Shown here: in pieces, positions 1 through 13,328 of the stretch
How positions within the stretch are numbered: position 1 is the first letter of the stretch
Layout of the letters: each line of letters opens with the position of its first letter
Source of the DNA: Udeniomyces pyricola
Taxonomy: Eukaryota > Basidiomycota > Tremellomycetes > Cystofilobasidiales > Mrakiaceae
NCBI GenBank assembly: GCA_039545295.1
Contig: BCIK01000018.1
Coordinates: 532,918 to 596,917 of the forward strand
Direction of reading: 5' to 3'
Length of the DNA: 64,000 nt
Notes under the pieces: model-generated
The model's input: only the letters and a program-made list of their open reading frames with translations
Databases searched by the model: none
Told to the model about the DNA's origin: nothing
Position numbers and translations under genes: made by a program

Positions 1-3000
1 CGACCCTCCGGATTCTCGCTGTTCTCAAGCCGTCGAGCGTTGTCTTCAAGCGCTCCCTCGAGGTAGAGCAGACGCCGCTAACCATCAAGGATGCTAGGGA
101 GAGATGTCTTCGCATCAACAAGGTCTCACGAGCGCTTCTTGCCCTTAGCAACTCATCAGCCGACACTCAAGCTGAGATCGACGTCGGGATCCGCTCGCTG
201 GTCGGTGAGTTGCGCCGTCCCCTTGAGTTATGAACCTGCCTTGGGTCTAGCTACGAAGTGCAATGCTGAAACATCGCTCGTTCCTGCTTTTTCTTCTTCT
301 TGTTCTACCTGTCAGCTCAATTCAAGGTCAACCTCCGTCCATTGTGGCCCGAGACTTGCAAGGCTCTTGCCGAAGTCTCCACAGTACAATCGGAAGCTGT
401 CTGGCAGATTCTCTTTGCCGAGGCGACCAAGGCAACGACTGGAGACCGATCGCTCTTTATCGCTACCGAACCCGAATGGATGGACGATATGCCGACGATG
501 GAAGGCGAGGAGACGCCCGTTTTGACCGAGGAAGAGGAAGAGAAGACGTTCCGAGACCCTTACATGCGCAAGGCCGAAATTCGAGTCGTCGATGCCATGA
601 CGGGTCAGGTTGGAAGATTGGTCGAGATGACTGACGTGAGCTCATCTTCGATCCCTTGCATCGCTGCCATGTCGAGCCAAACTTGATTCAACCCTGTCTG
701 ACCAACTTATACCTTCTCTTTTCCTTTTCATCTCTTATCTGCCTCCTACCTGGTCCATGTGCGTCCTCGTGTTATTCATTATGCACACTTCAGCTTCAAA
801 CCTCGACGGATCGACTCGACGTCTTCAACTATGAGTTGGAACTCATCCACGGTCTCACCGCCGCGCCCGCTATGGCTGAGAAGCACGGCCGGGAGACGGT
901 CCCGCTCTTCCTCAACTTTGCTCGACCCGCTGCCACCGAGGAAATTGCAGAGGTTGACGAGGACATGCCCGCGTCGGGCTCGACGATCGTCCGGCTCTCG
1001 CAGCGCCTCGTCCACCTCAAGCTGATCTGCTACCTTGAGCTCTTTGCCAAGTTCAAGAACCCCAAGGCACTCTACCGATCCGAAGAGCTTTACGGCGTGT
1101 ACCTCGCTCTCCTCGCCAAGGGCGAGAACAAAATTCAGAAGCTCGCCCTTGATTGCATCTTGACGTACAAGTCGTTCCGTATCACCCCTTACCGCGACAA
1201 CCTGACGATGCTCCTCGATGAGGTCCGGTTCCGAGACCAGCTCGCCAAGTTCTCGCTTTCTACCTACGGTGATGCCATCGATCCTACGCACCGATCCGAG
1301 CTCATCCCACTCGTCATTCGGCTTCTCTACGGACTCATGATCACCCGCAAGGGACGCTCGAGTTCGTCCCAGGGCCCTGCCGCACGCAAGCAAGCAATCC
1401 TCGCCGCCTTTGCCGGGTGCTCGCCAGAGGAGCTCAACACGCTCGTCGATCTCATGTTGGCTCCTTTCACTGCATTCGAGGCCGAAGCCGGATCTTCGGG
1501 TGGATTCGCGTTCATCGAAGGCGCGACATTCATCCCGGGCAAACGCCAGGTCGGTTACCTCTCGCTCCTCGGCGATGTTCTCAAGCACCTCGGCCCCCAG
1601 CTCGTCCAGTCTTGGCCAAGGCTTCTCGGTACGACGATGCAACTCGTTCACCAGGCTCAGCACCAGCTCGGACAAAAGTCAATCGATCCGGCAACCCTTC
1701 CCGAGGAAGCCGACAAGGTTGAAGAAGTCGCTGCCGAGGATGTCGACGAGCTCGAGGAAGAAGACGACGGCGCCGAAGTCTCGGACCGGGCTCATCACAC
1801 CGCGCCGACGAGGACGATCCGACAGATTGGTCTCAAACGCATCGCCGACTTCTTCCGCTCGCCCGTCGAGTTTGACTTCAGCCCTTACCTGCCCTCTGCT
1901 TTCGCTTCGTTCATCTCGCCCCGACTTGCCGCGCTCGACGCTGAGAACACGCAGGCGCCCTCTGGACTTCTCGAGCTCTTTGCTGGCTGGTCGGCTAAGC
2001 GAGAGCAGATTCCATTCCTCGTCGAGTACGATACTCAGGTCCTGCCCAAGATTTACGACTGCTTGACCGCAACGAACGTCAAGCCGACTGTCATCGCCAA
2101 GATCTACGACATTGTCGAGCGCCTGCTCGCTACCACGGCCGAAGAGGACGAATCGGCGGGTTATCTCCGAACCAAGGTCATCCTACCTTACGTCGATGGC
2201 CTCCTCGCGAACCTCGCCCAGCTGATGGAGCGCCCTGTCGGTCTAGGTCTCGTTCGAGACGAGCTCGTCAAGCGTCAGATCCGAGTGCTTTCGACCCTCG
2301 CGAGCTACGTCACCAACGGCGATCAGGGCGCTCGACTCGTTGGTCTCCTCTCGCCCATGCTTCGCAAGCCCATCAAAGTCGTTCCCGAAAAGGTCAAGGT
2401 CGACATTCTCATCATCTTTGCCAACCTCTTCCCGCTCGTCGCCGAATTCGCCGATCCATCGTCGACATTCTTCCTGCACAACTACAACCTTCTCTCTACC
2501 TTGTTCCAGACCCTTCGTTCCCGTCCCGCTCGCCAGGCCCTCTCGTCCGTCTTTGACAAGTTTGCCGAGGCCGATCCGACTCTGCGACCGATCGTTGACA
2601 TTGCCATCTCGCTCAACTCGTTCTCGACCCGACGCATGGAGGAACCCGATTTCGATCGTCGACTCGCTGCGTTCGCTAAGCTCAACGACGAGCTCTATGC
2701 CGACCTCTCGGTTCGAGAATGGCTCCCCATGATTTACAACATGCTTCATCACGTCCAGGATCCCGAAGAGCTCTCGATCCGAGCCAACGCTGCCTTTGCG
2801 CTGCGTCGATTTGTCGAGGTCGTGGCGACGCGACCTGAAGATGAGGCGTTTGAGGGCACGTTCCTTCGAGTTCTTTACCCCGGTCTTCGAAACGGCCTGC
2901 GATCCAAGCTCGAGCTTGTCCGAACCGAGATCCTCACTGTCTTTGTGACCGCCATTGCCCGATGCGAGCACATTCCGCTTATGCAAGAGATGCGAAGTCT

Positions 3001-6000
3001 CCTAGCTGACGGCGACGACGAGGCGAGCTTCTTCAACAACATCCATCACATCCAGACTCATCGACGAACCCGAGCTCTTCGACGACTTTCGGAACTTTGC
3101 GACGAGGGCGTCATCCGAAGTTCGACTCTCGCCGACGTTTTCCTTCCGCTCATCGCTCACTTCATCGTTGGCGCCGCTGAGAAGATGGACTACCAACTCA
3201 TCAACGAGGCCATCACTGCCACTGGTCGTATCTCGCGTCAGCTCGCTTGGGGTGCTTACAACCAACGCGTTCGGTCTTACATCCGACTTGCCAAGGAAAA
3301 GACGGAGCAGGAGAAGTTCTTCATTAGGACCGTCGTCGCCCTTCTCGACAATTTCCATTTTGCCATGGAGGAGGCTGTTCCAGAGGTCGAGGAGAAGGCC
3401 GCGGAGCAAGATCCGGAGCTTGGAGGTGCGTCTAACCTCTCACACTTTTTTCTTTTTTTGCAAAGAAGAGAATCGAGTCACGCCATGGATAGATGCTGAC
3501 CTTTGGTTTGCGCCTGTCTGCTTTTTTTTTTCTCGATGTATTCTCGTGTTGTAGTCGAAGACCAAGAGGTTCCGACCGAGCAAGCCGTTGACCAACTCGA
3601 GACTGAGCTGTCTATCGGTGCGTTCTTTCGCGGGGATCTTTGCGTGTTGTGTTCGGTGTTGAGTAGATGGACAGTGAAACTTAATCGACCTCGTCATGTT
3701 CTACCACCTCTTCATCTCTCCCAGTCCCGTCATACCCCAAGGTTTCCCAGGCACTCAAGATTGCGGAGGCGGTCGAGACCAAGCTTCTGCCTTCGTTGCT
3801 GTCATACCTCGAACAAAAAGACGAGACCGAAGACTCCATCCGAATTCCCATCGCTCTCGGAATCGTCAAGGTTGCCCTCAACCTGCCCGAGCACTCGCGT
3901 GAATCTCAGATCTCGCGGCTCCTCACCGTCTTGAGTCAAGTGTTCCGATCCAAGTCGCAAGAGACGCGAGACCTTGCCAAGGACACGATGATCAAAATCG
4001 CCGTCACGCTCGGTCCTGAGTGGCTCGCCCAGCTCGTTCGCGAGATGAAAGGTGCCCTTCAGCGCGGACCTCAACTCCATGTCCTCGCCTTCACTATCCA
4101 TGCCATTCTCGTGCACGTCACCTCGCTCGCCTCGGCCGAGTTCAGCGACCTCGATGATTGTGTGACGGACGTCGTCAACATCGCTGCCGAGGTCATCTTT
4201 GGCGAGTCTGGCAAGGATCTCCAGGCTGAGGGCTTTAAGACCAAGATGCGAGAGGTCCGAACGTCGACGTCCAAGGGACTCGATACTTTCCAACTCGTCG
4301 CTCGCCTCATCTCGCCGGCCAAGATGAGCCAGCTTTTGCTGCCGGTCCGAGAAGTCCTCCAGACGACGGAAACCCTCAAGGTTCTTCAGCAGGTCGACGA
4401 CGTCCTTCGCCGATGTGCGAGCGGCCTCAATTCCAACGAGCGCCTCAATCCTTCCGAGCTCCTCGTTCTTTGCCACACGCTCGTTGCTCAAAACGCCAAC
4501 TTCCTTAAGCCCAAGGCCAAGTCAACTAAGGCAGATGCCGGACGAGCCAAGAAGAACTTCCACGTCGACACCAAGCGATCCGTCGCCAAGGATGTCGATC
4601 ATTACGCCGCGAACGCTCACAAGTTTGTCTCGTTTGGGCTTGAGCTCTTCATCACTGCCTTCCGACGAGGGCGATTCGACTTTGCCGATGCCGACATCCT
4701 TGCCCGACTTGACCCCCTTGTGCCCATCATCGGCAACACGCTCTACGCGGGCGACTCTCAGGTCGTTGTCCTCGGTCTCAAGAGCACGGCCGCGCTTGTC
4801 AAATGCCCGCTCGAGACCATTACAAGCTCGATGCCGACATTCATCCAACAAATCTTTGCCATTCTCAAGCAAGAGGCCGGAACTGAGTCGGACGTGGCCC
4901 AGACGGGTCTCAAGACCCTTGCCGTCATCCTTCGAGACCGTAAAGACGTCGAGGTCAAGGAGAAGCAGCTCGGCTACCTCCTTGAGATCATCACTCCAGA
5001 CATCGAAGACCCTTCCCGTCAATCGACTCTCTTTGGCCTCCTTCGATCCATCATCTCGCGCAAGTTTGTCGTCGCCGACATTTACGACCTCATGGAGCGC
5101 GTTTCGGAGATCATGGTTACTTCCCAATCGCCCAACGTTCAGGAGCTCTGCCGAATCTCGGTCATGCAGTTCCTGCTCGACTACCCGCAGGGACGAGGTC
5201 GACTCAAGAAGCAGATGCAGTTCCTCGCCAAGAACCTGGCGTACGTCTACGAAAGTGGTCGAATCTCGGTGATGGAGCTCGTCAGCGCCATCTTCCACAA
5301 GTTCTCCGTCGAACTCGTGCGCGAGTACTCGGACCTCTTCTTTGTCGCGCTCGTCATGGTCATCGCTAACGATGAGTCTGCCAAGTGCCGTGAGATGGCG
5401 GCTGAGCTCATCAAGAACTTGCTTCCTCGACTCGACGAGGACCTTCTCTCCAAAACTGTCGGCATCTTGCACACTTGGGCTTCGCAGACCTCTCAGCCTC
5501 AACTTCCCCGACTCGCGGCTCAAGTCTTTGGTCTCGTCATCGATTGCCTCTCTACTGGCTCCCGACCGTTTGCCTCGATCATGCTGATCGATCTTCAAAG
5601 CATTGTCTCTCATTCTGCGACCTCGCTCGAGGCGTATGAGACCGTCCAAGAGGAGCCTTCTCCGTTCAACATGGAGACCGACGAGGACCTCGATTGGCAA
5701 CTGCCCTATCAAACCCTCACAACGCTCGCCAAGCTTCTTCGGGCCTTCCCCGATCTCATCGCGTCGATTGAATGGAAGCCCATCATCGGTCACCTACTCT
5801 TCCCTCACGCTTGGGTTCGATTGGCCGCTTCTCGACTCGTTGGGACCCTCTTTGGTTCGGCGCCACCTTCGTTTGACCTGACTCGAATCTCACCCATCGA
5901 TGACGGACCTCTTCAACCGCGTGGTCTCTTTGACCTCACCCGCAAGTCGCTTCTCCAACTCAAAGGAGAGAGCATCGACGAGGCCCTCGCCATGCAAATC

Positions 6001-6460
6001 GTCAAGAACGTCGTCTACCTCGGGCGATGCTTTGCTGTCGGGCCCAACGATCCCGGGTCTTATGTTGCTCCCGTCCTGGAAGAAGTCGCTGTTCCCCAGG
6101 AAGAAGAAGAGACGCCCGCCGCGGAGGAGGCGGACAAGCCTGTTGATGAGTCGGAAGAGCAGGAGATGGACGGAGAGGCCGAGGAGGAGGAGCCAGAAGA
6201 AGAGAAGCCACCGGTCGATGAAGATGAGCAGGGCTCGGAGGAGGAAGCCCTTCAGCGGGCGCTTGCAAACCCGCTCGCGTGGTTGTTTACCAAGCTCTCG
6301 CAACTCGCTCGAACGATTCTCATCTCAAGGCCGCCTGTGCATGGATCCGTCTCGGTACGTGTTTGATTTATTTTAATCCCTTGGGTTCCAACCCTTCACA
6401 TCTCAGTTAGTATGTTTTCGCTTGGGGTTCGTGAGAAGGGAAATTCTGACTTCTTTGATC

Positions 6461-6500
<40 letters not shown>

Positions 6501-7498
6501 GGTTTTCCTTGTGCCATTCGATAGCCTCAGCGAACGCTTCCGATCCTATCCATCCTTCGACTCTTTGCCGCGCTCTCATCCATCCTTGATCCGGCGCGAA
6601 CGACCCAATTCCTCATGCAAATCTTGCATCCCGTCCAGCGAGTCCTTGACGAGGACCACAAGGGTGAAGGTGCGTTGATCCCTCAAGACCCCCCTCGGTC
6701 GTGAGGTTTCATATCATGACCATGGGCGAACTAGAGACTCATGTTATTTTCTTTTCGTCCCATATTTTTTTCTTCCTTTTTTTTGCGATCGGTTTTCAGA
6801 GGAACTGCGAAACCTTGCGACCGAGCTTCAAGCACTTGTTCAGGACAAGGTCGGAACCTCTGCGTTCACTGCGGCTTACAGTTCCATCACCCGGACGCGA
6901 GCCCTCAAGAGGCAGGCCAGGCGAACGGATAGGATTGTCAAGGTTCGTTCTTGATGTCATTTCTCCTGTGACAGTAACATCCGTTCAAACCTTTTTTTCT
7001 TCTTGTTTTACTTCATTGGTCTAACTTGTTTTCGTTCTTCATCTTCTTGGTCTCCTTTCTCTCTCTCTCAACTCCCCGCCTTTACCCCCTCCTTTTCAAA
7101 TCCTCTTTTCTTTCGTCACCTGGCCTTTTTCTTTCTTTTCTCTCTGCAGACTTCGACGAACCCCCAGTTTGCCGCTCAGAGGAAACAGTACAAGGCCGAT
7201 GCCAAAAAGGAGAGTCATAAGCGCAAGATCCGGAGCTTTGCCGATACAAAACTGAGGGAGCGTCCCGTGAAAGCGAGGTGAGTGTTTGAGTTGGCTTCTG
7301 GTTTTTCTTTTTCTTCTTCTTTTTTTCTCGGTTCTTTTCAACTCGCTCGTTCTTTTTGAAGAGCATCTCGAGGCCGATGGTTAAGGACTTCTTGTCAGGT
7401 TGGGTGTGTGTGTGTGTGTGTGTGTAGGGGGGCTGACAACCTATTTCATCTTGGTATTTTACAGACGAACGCGAGACCCGATGCAGGACGACGACTAG
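1..7498 (+). CDS. UTP20: U3 snoRNP / small-subunit processome protein UTP20 (5' partial)
   Basis: C-terminal ~2,090 residues of the giant HEAT-repeat protein UTP20, a nucleolar factor of the SSU processome needed for 18S rRNA maturation. The frame is open from base 3; roughly 500 N-terminal residues lie upstream of the window. Exons read: <1-204, 316-635, 794-3425, 3555-3617, 3725-6354, 6535-6669, 6800-6942, 7150-7277, 7465-7498; all junctions are GT-AG and phase-consistent. Recognisable features are long tandem alpha-helical repeats, a family-typical segment around 4010-4110 (encodes EWLAQLVREMKGALQRG), an acidic Glu-rich linker at 6090-6245, and a Lys/Arg-rich coiled C-terminal tail (KKESHKRKIRSF) ending in DDD. 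The introns hold a 38-base T run and a (GT)n tract. Family assignment is from recognition of sequence pattern, not a search. Confidence 0.88.
6462..6499 (+). repeat. poly(T) tract, 38 bases, in UTP20 intron 5
   Basis: Uninterrupted run of 38 T, about 35 bases before the acceptor at 6534. It sits where the polypyrimidine tract of the intron belongs and is probably slippage-prone. Confidence 0.95.
7404..7425 (+). repeat. (GT)11 microsatellite in the last UTP20 intron
   Basis: Perfect GT dinucleotide repeat about 40 bases before the acceptor at 7464 of the final UTP20 intron. Confidence 0.95.
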
Positions 7499-8199
7499 TC
7501 CCTCGTTATCGATGCTTGTCTTATTCATTTCCTCCGTGTCTACGTAGATTTTGGCTTCCGGTCCTTCTCTCTCTCTCTCTCTTTTCGACTCTCTCGAAAC
7601 GTTTCTTCCAATTTCTTCTCTTTTGCTTTGCTATCTATCATTCATCCCTTCTACTCTGATCACCATCCCTTCCCTTCCCATCTCTCTCGCTTTTCTTCCA
7701 GTGAAGCATGCGAGTTTGCTTTCTCTCTTAGTCTTATCTCCCCTTTACATCCCATACTTTCAAGTTTCCGCCTCCTCGCATCGTCTCTTATTTGCCTTTC
7801 TCTCTCTTCTTCTTTGTTTTCTTTCCTTTCTTTCTTTTGGTTTGTTTTGCTTTGCTTCTCCTTTGTTCGTGACTCGCTCATCCTCTCGATCCTAACACCA
7901 AACTTGCTTTTGTCTCGCAAAACCTTATACGATGCTTTTTCTTCCTTATTACAAGGACACGGCCAAGCGGTCTCCGTCCCCTTCCTCCCACATGCACGCA
8001 TGAAAGCGATGTGCGACACCAAGTCGATAAACCACAAACAAGAAAATCGTCATTTAGAATCGTGGTTTGGTCTGCTCTCGTTCCAAAAAAACGAACGGGT
8101 TCATCGCCCCCTCTTTCCTCCTTCCCCAATCTTCCCTTTGACCGGGGGTGAATGACCATCTCGTCACCCTTTCCTAACCCACACGTCTGGAGATGATCC
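7499..8199. other. intergenic, convergent UTP20 / ERG26 3' ends
   Basis: 701 bases between two converging genes. The plus strand is strongly pyrimidine-rich (TTTC/CTCT) to about 7900. No coding exon is supported. It probably holds both 3' UTRs. Confidence 0.6.
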
Positions 8200-8444
8200 T
8201 TAACCCGACTTCTCGCCTTTGGACGCTTTGAGCGTCTCGTTCTCGTTCCACCACTGTGTCAAAGAAACAGATTCGAATTGGCGAGGGCCAGAGATATGAT
8301 TAGGGAGGCAGGGTTCGGATAGGGTGAGATGAGAGTTCGAAATCAAGACAGGATCCAAGCAAGGGCAATGATAATATGAGTACGACGAAATTAAGAGAAA
8401 TCAGTTTCAGTCCGAACAAGGCCAAAAGGTGAAACGTGGAGTAG

Positions 8445-8477
<33 letters not shown>

Positions 8478-10448
8478 GAACCTGGACTGTACGGGCGATA
8501 CCCTCCTGAACTCCCACGATGGGTTCGTATCCGAGCACTCTCCTCGCTCGCTCAGTGTTGTAGTACCTGCTTTGACTACTGTACTTGACGCGGTATTGCG
8601 TGAAGCCAGGCTCTTTACCCATGAGCTTACTCCAAGTCTCGGCCGCACCCGCGAGAAGCAAGCCAAACGTTCGGTTAAGGTACCAGATGCTCGAGGGAAC
8701 GTGACCGAGCTCGGCCCAGACGGCGCGAGGGAAATCCCAAAAGAAGAGGGGCTCGCAGTTGGTGATGAAGAAAGCTTGACCGGCGACAGAGAGATGCGTC
8801 GGCGGGACGTCCTCTGGTAGGTCGTCCTCGTCTGGCATCGGGTTGGCGAACTGATCGAATCGTGTCCGAAGAACGGGTCGAAGCTCGTTCTCGTACGTGA
8901 CAGTACCGGAGCCGTGGTAGGCTTCATCAAGTCTGCGATCCTCATCCGTGACGTCTTCGGGTCGTTTCGGTCCGATAGGACGGGCGTTGGAAGTCGGGAT
9001 TTTGGTCTGGCCGGTGGAGAGGATGATGGGGGAGAGAGGTTCGTCGAAAAGTTCCATTGAAACTTCCTCGCCTAATCGATCGGCGGCGAGGAGATGGGCA
9101 TGAGCAACGTTGCCAACGTAGGTCCAGTCAAAGAGGTTGGTGTTGTCGCCAATTTGGTATCCGGTTTGCTTGTTCTTGAGTACCGAAACGAGACCCGTCA
9201 TCACTTGGCGATCTCCGGGACTGGTTGGGTGGAAGTCAAGGCAAGAAAGAGCGAGGAGTGGGAAAAGTCAAGGGGATGGTCGAATGAGATCAGACAAGGA
9301 TAGACCATGTAGTTTGGTTCAGTCAGTATCATTGTCTACTTGTTCTATCGTTGATACCCATCATGCAAGGCGATACTCGTTCTACACCTGGCGAAATAGC
9401 ATGATCCCAAAAAAGGCGTGGCACTCACCCAAAGATGCCAGCCGGTCTCAGCGCGCAGGTCAAAAGCCCCTCCTTGCCGTTGGCCCCGAGGACGAGCGCC
9501 TCAGCCCTCGCCTTGGTCTCGTTGTAAGCGTCCATGGGAATTTCGGGAAAGTTGAGTCGCTCGTCAACGTCAACGATGTTCTCCTCGCCGTCGTAGACGA
9601 CGCCGGCTGACGAGGTAAAGACGAGCTTCTTGATGCCGGCCTTGATGCACGAAGCGATGACGGTCGAGGTGCCGAGGACGTTGACTTTTTCGTAAATCTC
9701 CTTTCCCATGCCATGAATAGGCGAGGCGGTATGGATGACAACTGTCGCTGCCGACTGGAGGGATGATTTGGATCGCCATCAGAGGAGGGGCCAGCACGCA
9801 ACGGAAACGAGCGGATGAACAAGAAGTCGAAAATCGAGGCGTTGGTATCAGCACGACAGTCCCACATTTTATTAGCCGATCTGTGGAGAAGACAAAGTTT
9901 GGATCATGGAAAACATGTAGCACATCGTTGGGTGTGACACAGGCAAGGCAATTGAATGGTCTGCTGGCGGTCCGAGAGCGCGTACGAGCCGAACGGTCCG
10001 AAGACTTGCCGGGGGGCGAGGCTGTCAAGCACCTTGACGCGTGGGCACACGTCTGCTCTTGGGAATTTCAGGTTGGCAACGATGCTGCACTCAGATCTCC
10101 TGAGGCTCGTGTGAGGAGTTGATCGAGTTTCGGAGCATAAGAGGCAAGAGACGAGGAGCCTGAGGCTGGCTGCGATAGACTGGAAGAATGGGCCAAACAA
10201 GATGGGAGATACGCGTCGGACGGCGAGACGAAAAGACGTACCTTTTTCATCGCTCCACCAATCTCATCGGGCTTGGAGATGTCTCCGACGAAGAAGGTAA
10301 TGTTTCTGAACGGGGTAAACGTTGGACAGATGGGAGACGATGAGCCATTGAGAAGGGGGTTTGGGGGGAAGAGCGAGAGCGATAGAGAGGGAGACAGAGA
10401 GAGAGAGACAGAGAGAGAGAGAGAGACGGGAGGAATGGGAGTGTATGG

Positions 10449-10485
<37 letters not shown>

Positions 10486-10778
10486 TGTATGTGGGTGTGT
10501 GTATATGCGTATGTGTACGAGTAGGATGAAGTATATACTGACTGGTCAAAGTGACGTTGGACGATATCAAACACGGCGACCTGAGTCTCCCCCCGAGCGA
10601 CGAGCATCTCAACGATATGCCGACCGACGAAGCCACAGCCGCCAATGACGAGACTGCAAGTGTATCCGTGCCGTCAGTCGGATAGCCAAGAGACGAGTGA
10701 GGAATGGGGGTGATGTGATGTGGATTGGTTGGGTGGGTGGGTGACTAACTATGATTCCGTTCCAGGTTGATGAGCCAT
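8200..10778 (-). CDS. ERG26: sterol-4-alpha-carboxylate 3-dehydrogenase (decarboxylating)
   Basis: NAD(P)-dependent 3-beta-HSD family enzyme of the C-4 demethylation complex in ergosterol synthesis, acting at the ER. Exons (minus strand): 10750-10778, 10543-10653, 10242-10305, 9429-9754, 8482-9220, 8200-8253; every phase closes. Near the N-terminus the Rossmann loop VIGGCGFVGRHIVE binds the nucleotide. The catalytic pair appears as YNETK, preceded by the active-site serines in FTSSAGV. PAGIFGPGDRQVM and NLFDWTYVGNVAHAH are family hallmarks. The last exon is only 54 nt (starts WWNENE). Intron 3 is long (487 nt), and introns 2 and 5 carry a microsatellite and a 32-base A run. It diverges from the gene at 11215, leaving 436 bases for two promoters. 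Confidence 0.93.
8445..8476 (-). repeat. 32-base homopolymer (T on the coding strand) in ERG26 intron 5
   Basis: Run of 32 A on the plus strand, beginning 5 bases beyond the donor hexamer of ERG26 intron 5 (8254-8481). The intron is spliced out in the model. Confidence 0.95.
10381..10482 (-). repeat. compound (GA)n / (GT)16 microsatellite in ERG26 intron 2
   Basis: Plus strand: interrupted GA repeats at about 10381-10428, then (GT)16 at 10451-10482. On the coding strand this reads CA repeats followed by CT repeats leading to the acceptor at 10306, so the CT part can act as the polypyrimidine tract. Confidence 0.92.
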
Positions 10779-11214
10779 GATGTTGAATGAGGGAAGGAGG
10801 TCAAGGAAGAAAGAGGTGAGTGGTGAGTGGTGTGGGGAAGATGAAGCTTATATATGTCAATGTCAATGTCCAATGTCCAATGTCAATCAAGAAGCGTGAT
10901 TGATCGATGAGTGAATGCCATGCGAGTGAGTGGTTTCGCCTCCTCGAACGATCAATCACAAGAATCCCCGCCCGCTCACGAACAAACTCATCAGGCCATC
11001 AGGTCATCAGGCCATCACCGCCAATTAGCTCCAACCAACTCCAAGCTCCGTCAAGCTCCGTTTGAATCATCCAATCAACCAACCAACCACCAGCTAGCTC
11101 AACATTCACGTGCTCGCACACTAATCTCATTCCCGCAACCAGTCGTCCGTGTCGTGTCGTGTCGTTCTGCATCGTCCCCCTTCACATCATCAGCACACAA
11201 ATCCATCCCTAGCC
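10779..11214. promoter_or_regulatory. shared divergent promoter region, ERG26 / unknown mitochondrial gene
   Basis: 436 bases between two outward-facing start codons. Contains short direct repeats (TCAATGTC-like at 10856-10886; CATCAGG-like at about 10990-11012; AACCAAC-like at 11078-11090). No ORF is supported. Function is inferred only from position. Confidence 0.4.
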
Positions 11215-13328
11215 ATGTCCAATCTTCCCAGACTCGTCCTCGCCTCGTCTCCAGCAAGGGTCTTGTCTCGCTCATCGCCCGTCTTTGCGACAACATCCTC
11301 AACTCGATCCTCTACTCTCGCCTCATCATCACCACACCCCCAGATCTCATCCAGACATGCTTCCACTACCGCTTACACATCCCCGATCGTCGACCGAGAT
11401 TTCATCACCCTCGACTTGCCTCGACGACCGACGGCGGCCGATCCATTCCACTCCTCGGCTCAACAGCACGAAGACGACGTTACCCCTTCCTCTTCCTCTT
11501 CCTCCTCCTCCCCCCTATTAGATCACACCACTTCCCAACCCACAGACTCCGCCGACGCAACACCTTCACCGTCGCCCTCCTCATCAGCGCTTTACTCGCG
11601 TATGATCCCCAACGACGTCGTCGAGTTCCTTCTCTCCCCAACCTCGCCTGACCCCCTCGATCCGACCTCGTTTGATGCTCACCTGCCGGCTGACCTCACC
11701 AACGTTGCTCTCTTCTACACCGGTCGCATCTCAGCCGCTCCGCATCTTTACTGGGATATCGACTCTTGTCTCGCCGTACTCGAGCATGACCCAAGCCAAG
11801 TCTCGTCAAGCGCTATCTTTTGGCCCTGGCTGTTCCCCCTCATGGAATCATCCAGTCCAAGTCCGGCTGTTCATCCGCTTCATCTCGCCGACGTCGAGAT
11901 GATTCATCGATACCCCGAGGTGCTTGAGAGATATCAAAGGGCATACAAGCTCGTCAGTAACAAGAGCCACCGCATAACTTTATGGGCCTGGACGGAATGT
12001 TGATTGCCCATGCATGACGCCACGTTTGCTCACGCGAATCCGACTTTTTTTTTTTTTTTTTTTCTGTCTTGTGTTGTCAGGCTCTTCGGACGTATGGAAT
12101 TCACCTCAATGATCCCTCGACAGGACTCCTCATGCGGGGCAATAACTGGAGTGAAGGAAGTGAGTAGATGCTCAAAGGGAATCGGTGCCAGTCCAGATCT
12201 GATCGCGAGGTCAGGGCTTTTTTTCCGTCGCGTCCAAGCTACTGACGACATGTACCTCCTTTATCTACTTTACGTCTCGTCTTTTATTTTTATTTTATTA
12301 AAGTGGCCCATCTGTTCTCGCATCCCTCACTTCTTCGACTCATCACTCGCATCCTCAAGTCTCTTGCCTACATGTCGACGCCGTGCTACTCTCAGACCCC
12401 TCGAGCGGCTCTTCTCACCGAGTCGGATCCTAAGCCCGCTCCCCTGCCGTATCCTTCCCACCTTCATCACGCAACCTCCCTTGTTCTGTTTCTCCTGGCC
12501 CAACACAACGACGGCTATCTCAACCTTCTTCCAGGAACGCTCGGAGGAGAGCATCTCGAGACGCGATGGGGGATGTGCATTCGGAACAAGCAGCAACGCG
12601 ACGAAATCCTCAGCCTGATCGAATGTCGACGAGGTACGCCCGGTGCGGATGAGTCACAGTCTTCATTTGGCGTCAAAGAATATGAGGAGTGGGTCGTCGG
12701 GAACCTTGCGCCCGATCATACCGTCGACGAGATCAAGGCGACGGGCGACATTCTCCGCAAGTTGGACGACAATGCCCGTGCTCGGGACGCTCAGAATTGG
12801 CTACCTGACTTCCGACCGTCGGATCCGATGCGACGAGCGAAGCTCGATAGATACTTTCACCGCGAAATTCAGGACGCCCGGGCCGAGAAGAACACTGGCT
12901 CGGTCGAACTACCCGAACATTACTACTGGGCTTTGCCCGGTGGCATCCGAAGGCTCATCCAACCCGGTGCCGACATCAAGTCGACCATTCCAGAGGGGGA
13001 GATGGATCAACACGTCGCGTGGGTTACTCAGCAGACCACTCGCCGAACCAGGAGATTGATTGGTCTTCAGAAGCAACGGGAGGCGGATGCCGAATTCAAG
13101 CAGATCCATGGAAGGACCCCTTTGCGAGAACACAAGGAAGCATCTTTGGCGGACCAGACGGAGAAGAAGAGGGCTCCAGGTGGATTCTTCAACCCCACCC
13201 AACGGGAAGCACGATTGAGGCTTGGAGATCGACCTTGGCTTGAGGATGCGCAAGCAGCGACGCAGAAGAGAAGCCGGCTCGCTCAGCTGAAAGGAAGTCT
13301 TTTCGGGTTCAAGAGCGACGATGCATGA
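11215..13328 (+). CDS. unrecognised protein, probably mitochondrial
   Basis: Family not recognised. Exons 11215-11952, 12081-12159, 12304-13328 give a 613-residue protein; phases close. The N-terminus is Ser/Arg-rich and free of acidic residues for about 60 residues, with SRHASTTAYTS resembling a mitochondrial presequence and cleavage region. A Ser/Asp-rich low-complexity stretch follows (residues ~85-130). The rest is mixed alpha/beta-looking sequence with no motif I can name, ending in a basic helical C-terminus (RRTRRLIGLQKQREAD) and SDDA. The ATG is the first in frame after the 5' stretch. A role in mitochondrial gene expression would fit the basic C-terminus, but this is a guess. Intron 1 holds a 19-base T run. 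It converges with KRI1, with a 156-base gap. Confidence 0.75.
12045..12063 (+). repeat. poly(T) tract, 19 bases, in intron 1 of the gene at 11215
   Basis: T19 starting 36 bases before the acceptor at 12080; it forms the polypyrimidine tract. Confidence 0.9.

Noticed and set aside
4522..5793. 423-codon open frame antisense to UTP20 (and similar antisense frames at 779-1675, 2243-2986, 52138-53061)
   Set aside because: These mirror strongly biased coding sequence of UTP20 and of the FAD oxidoreductase. They have charged, repetitive translations and no family features.
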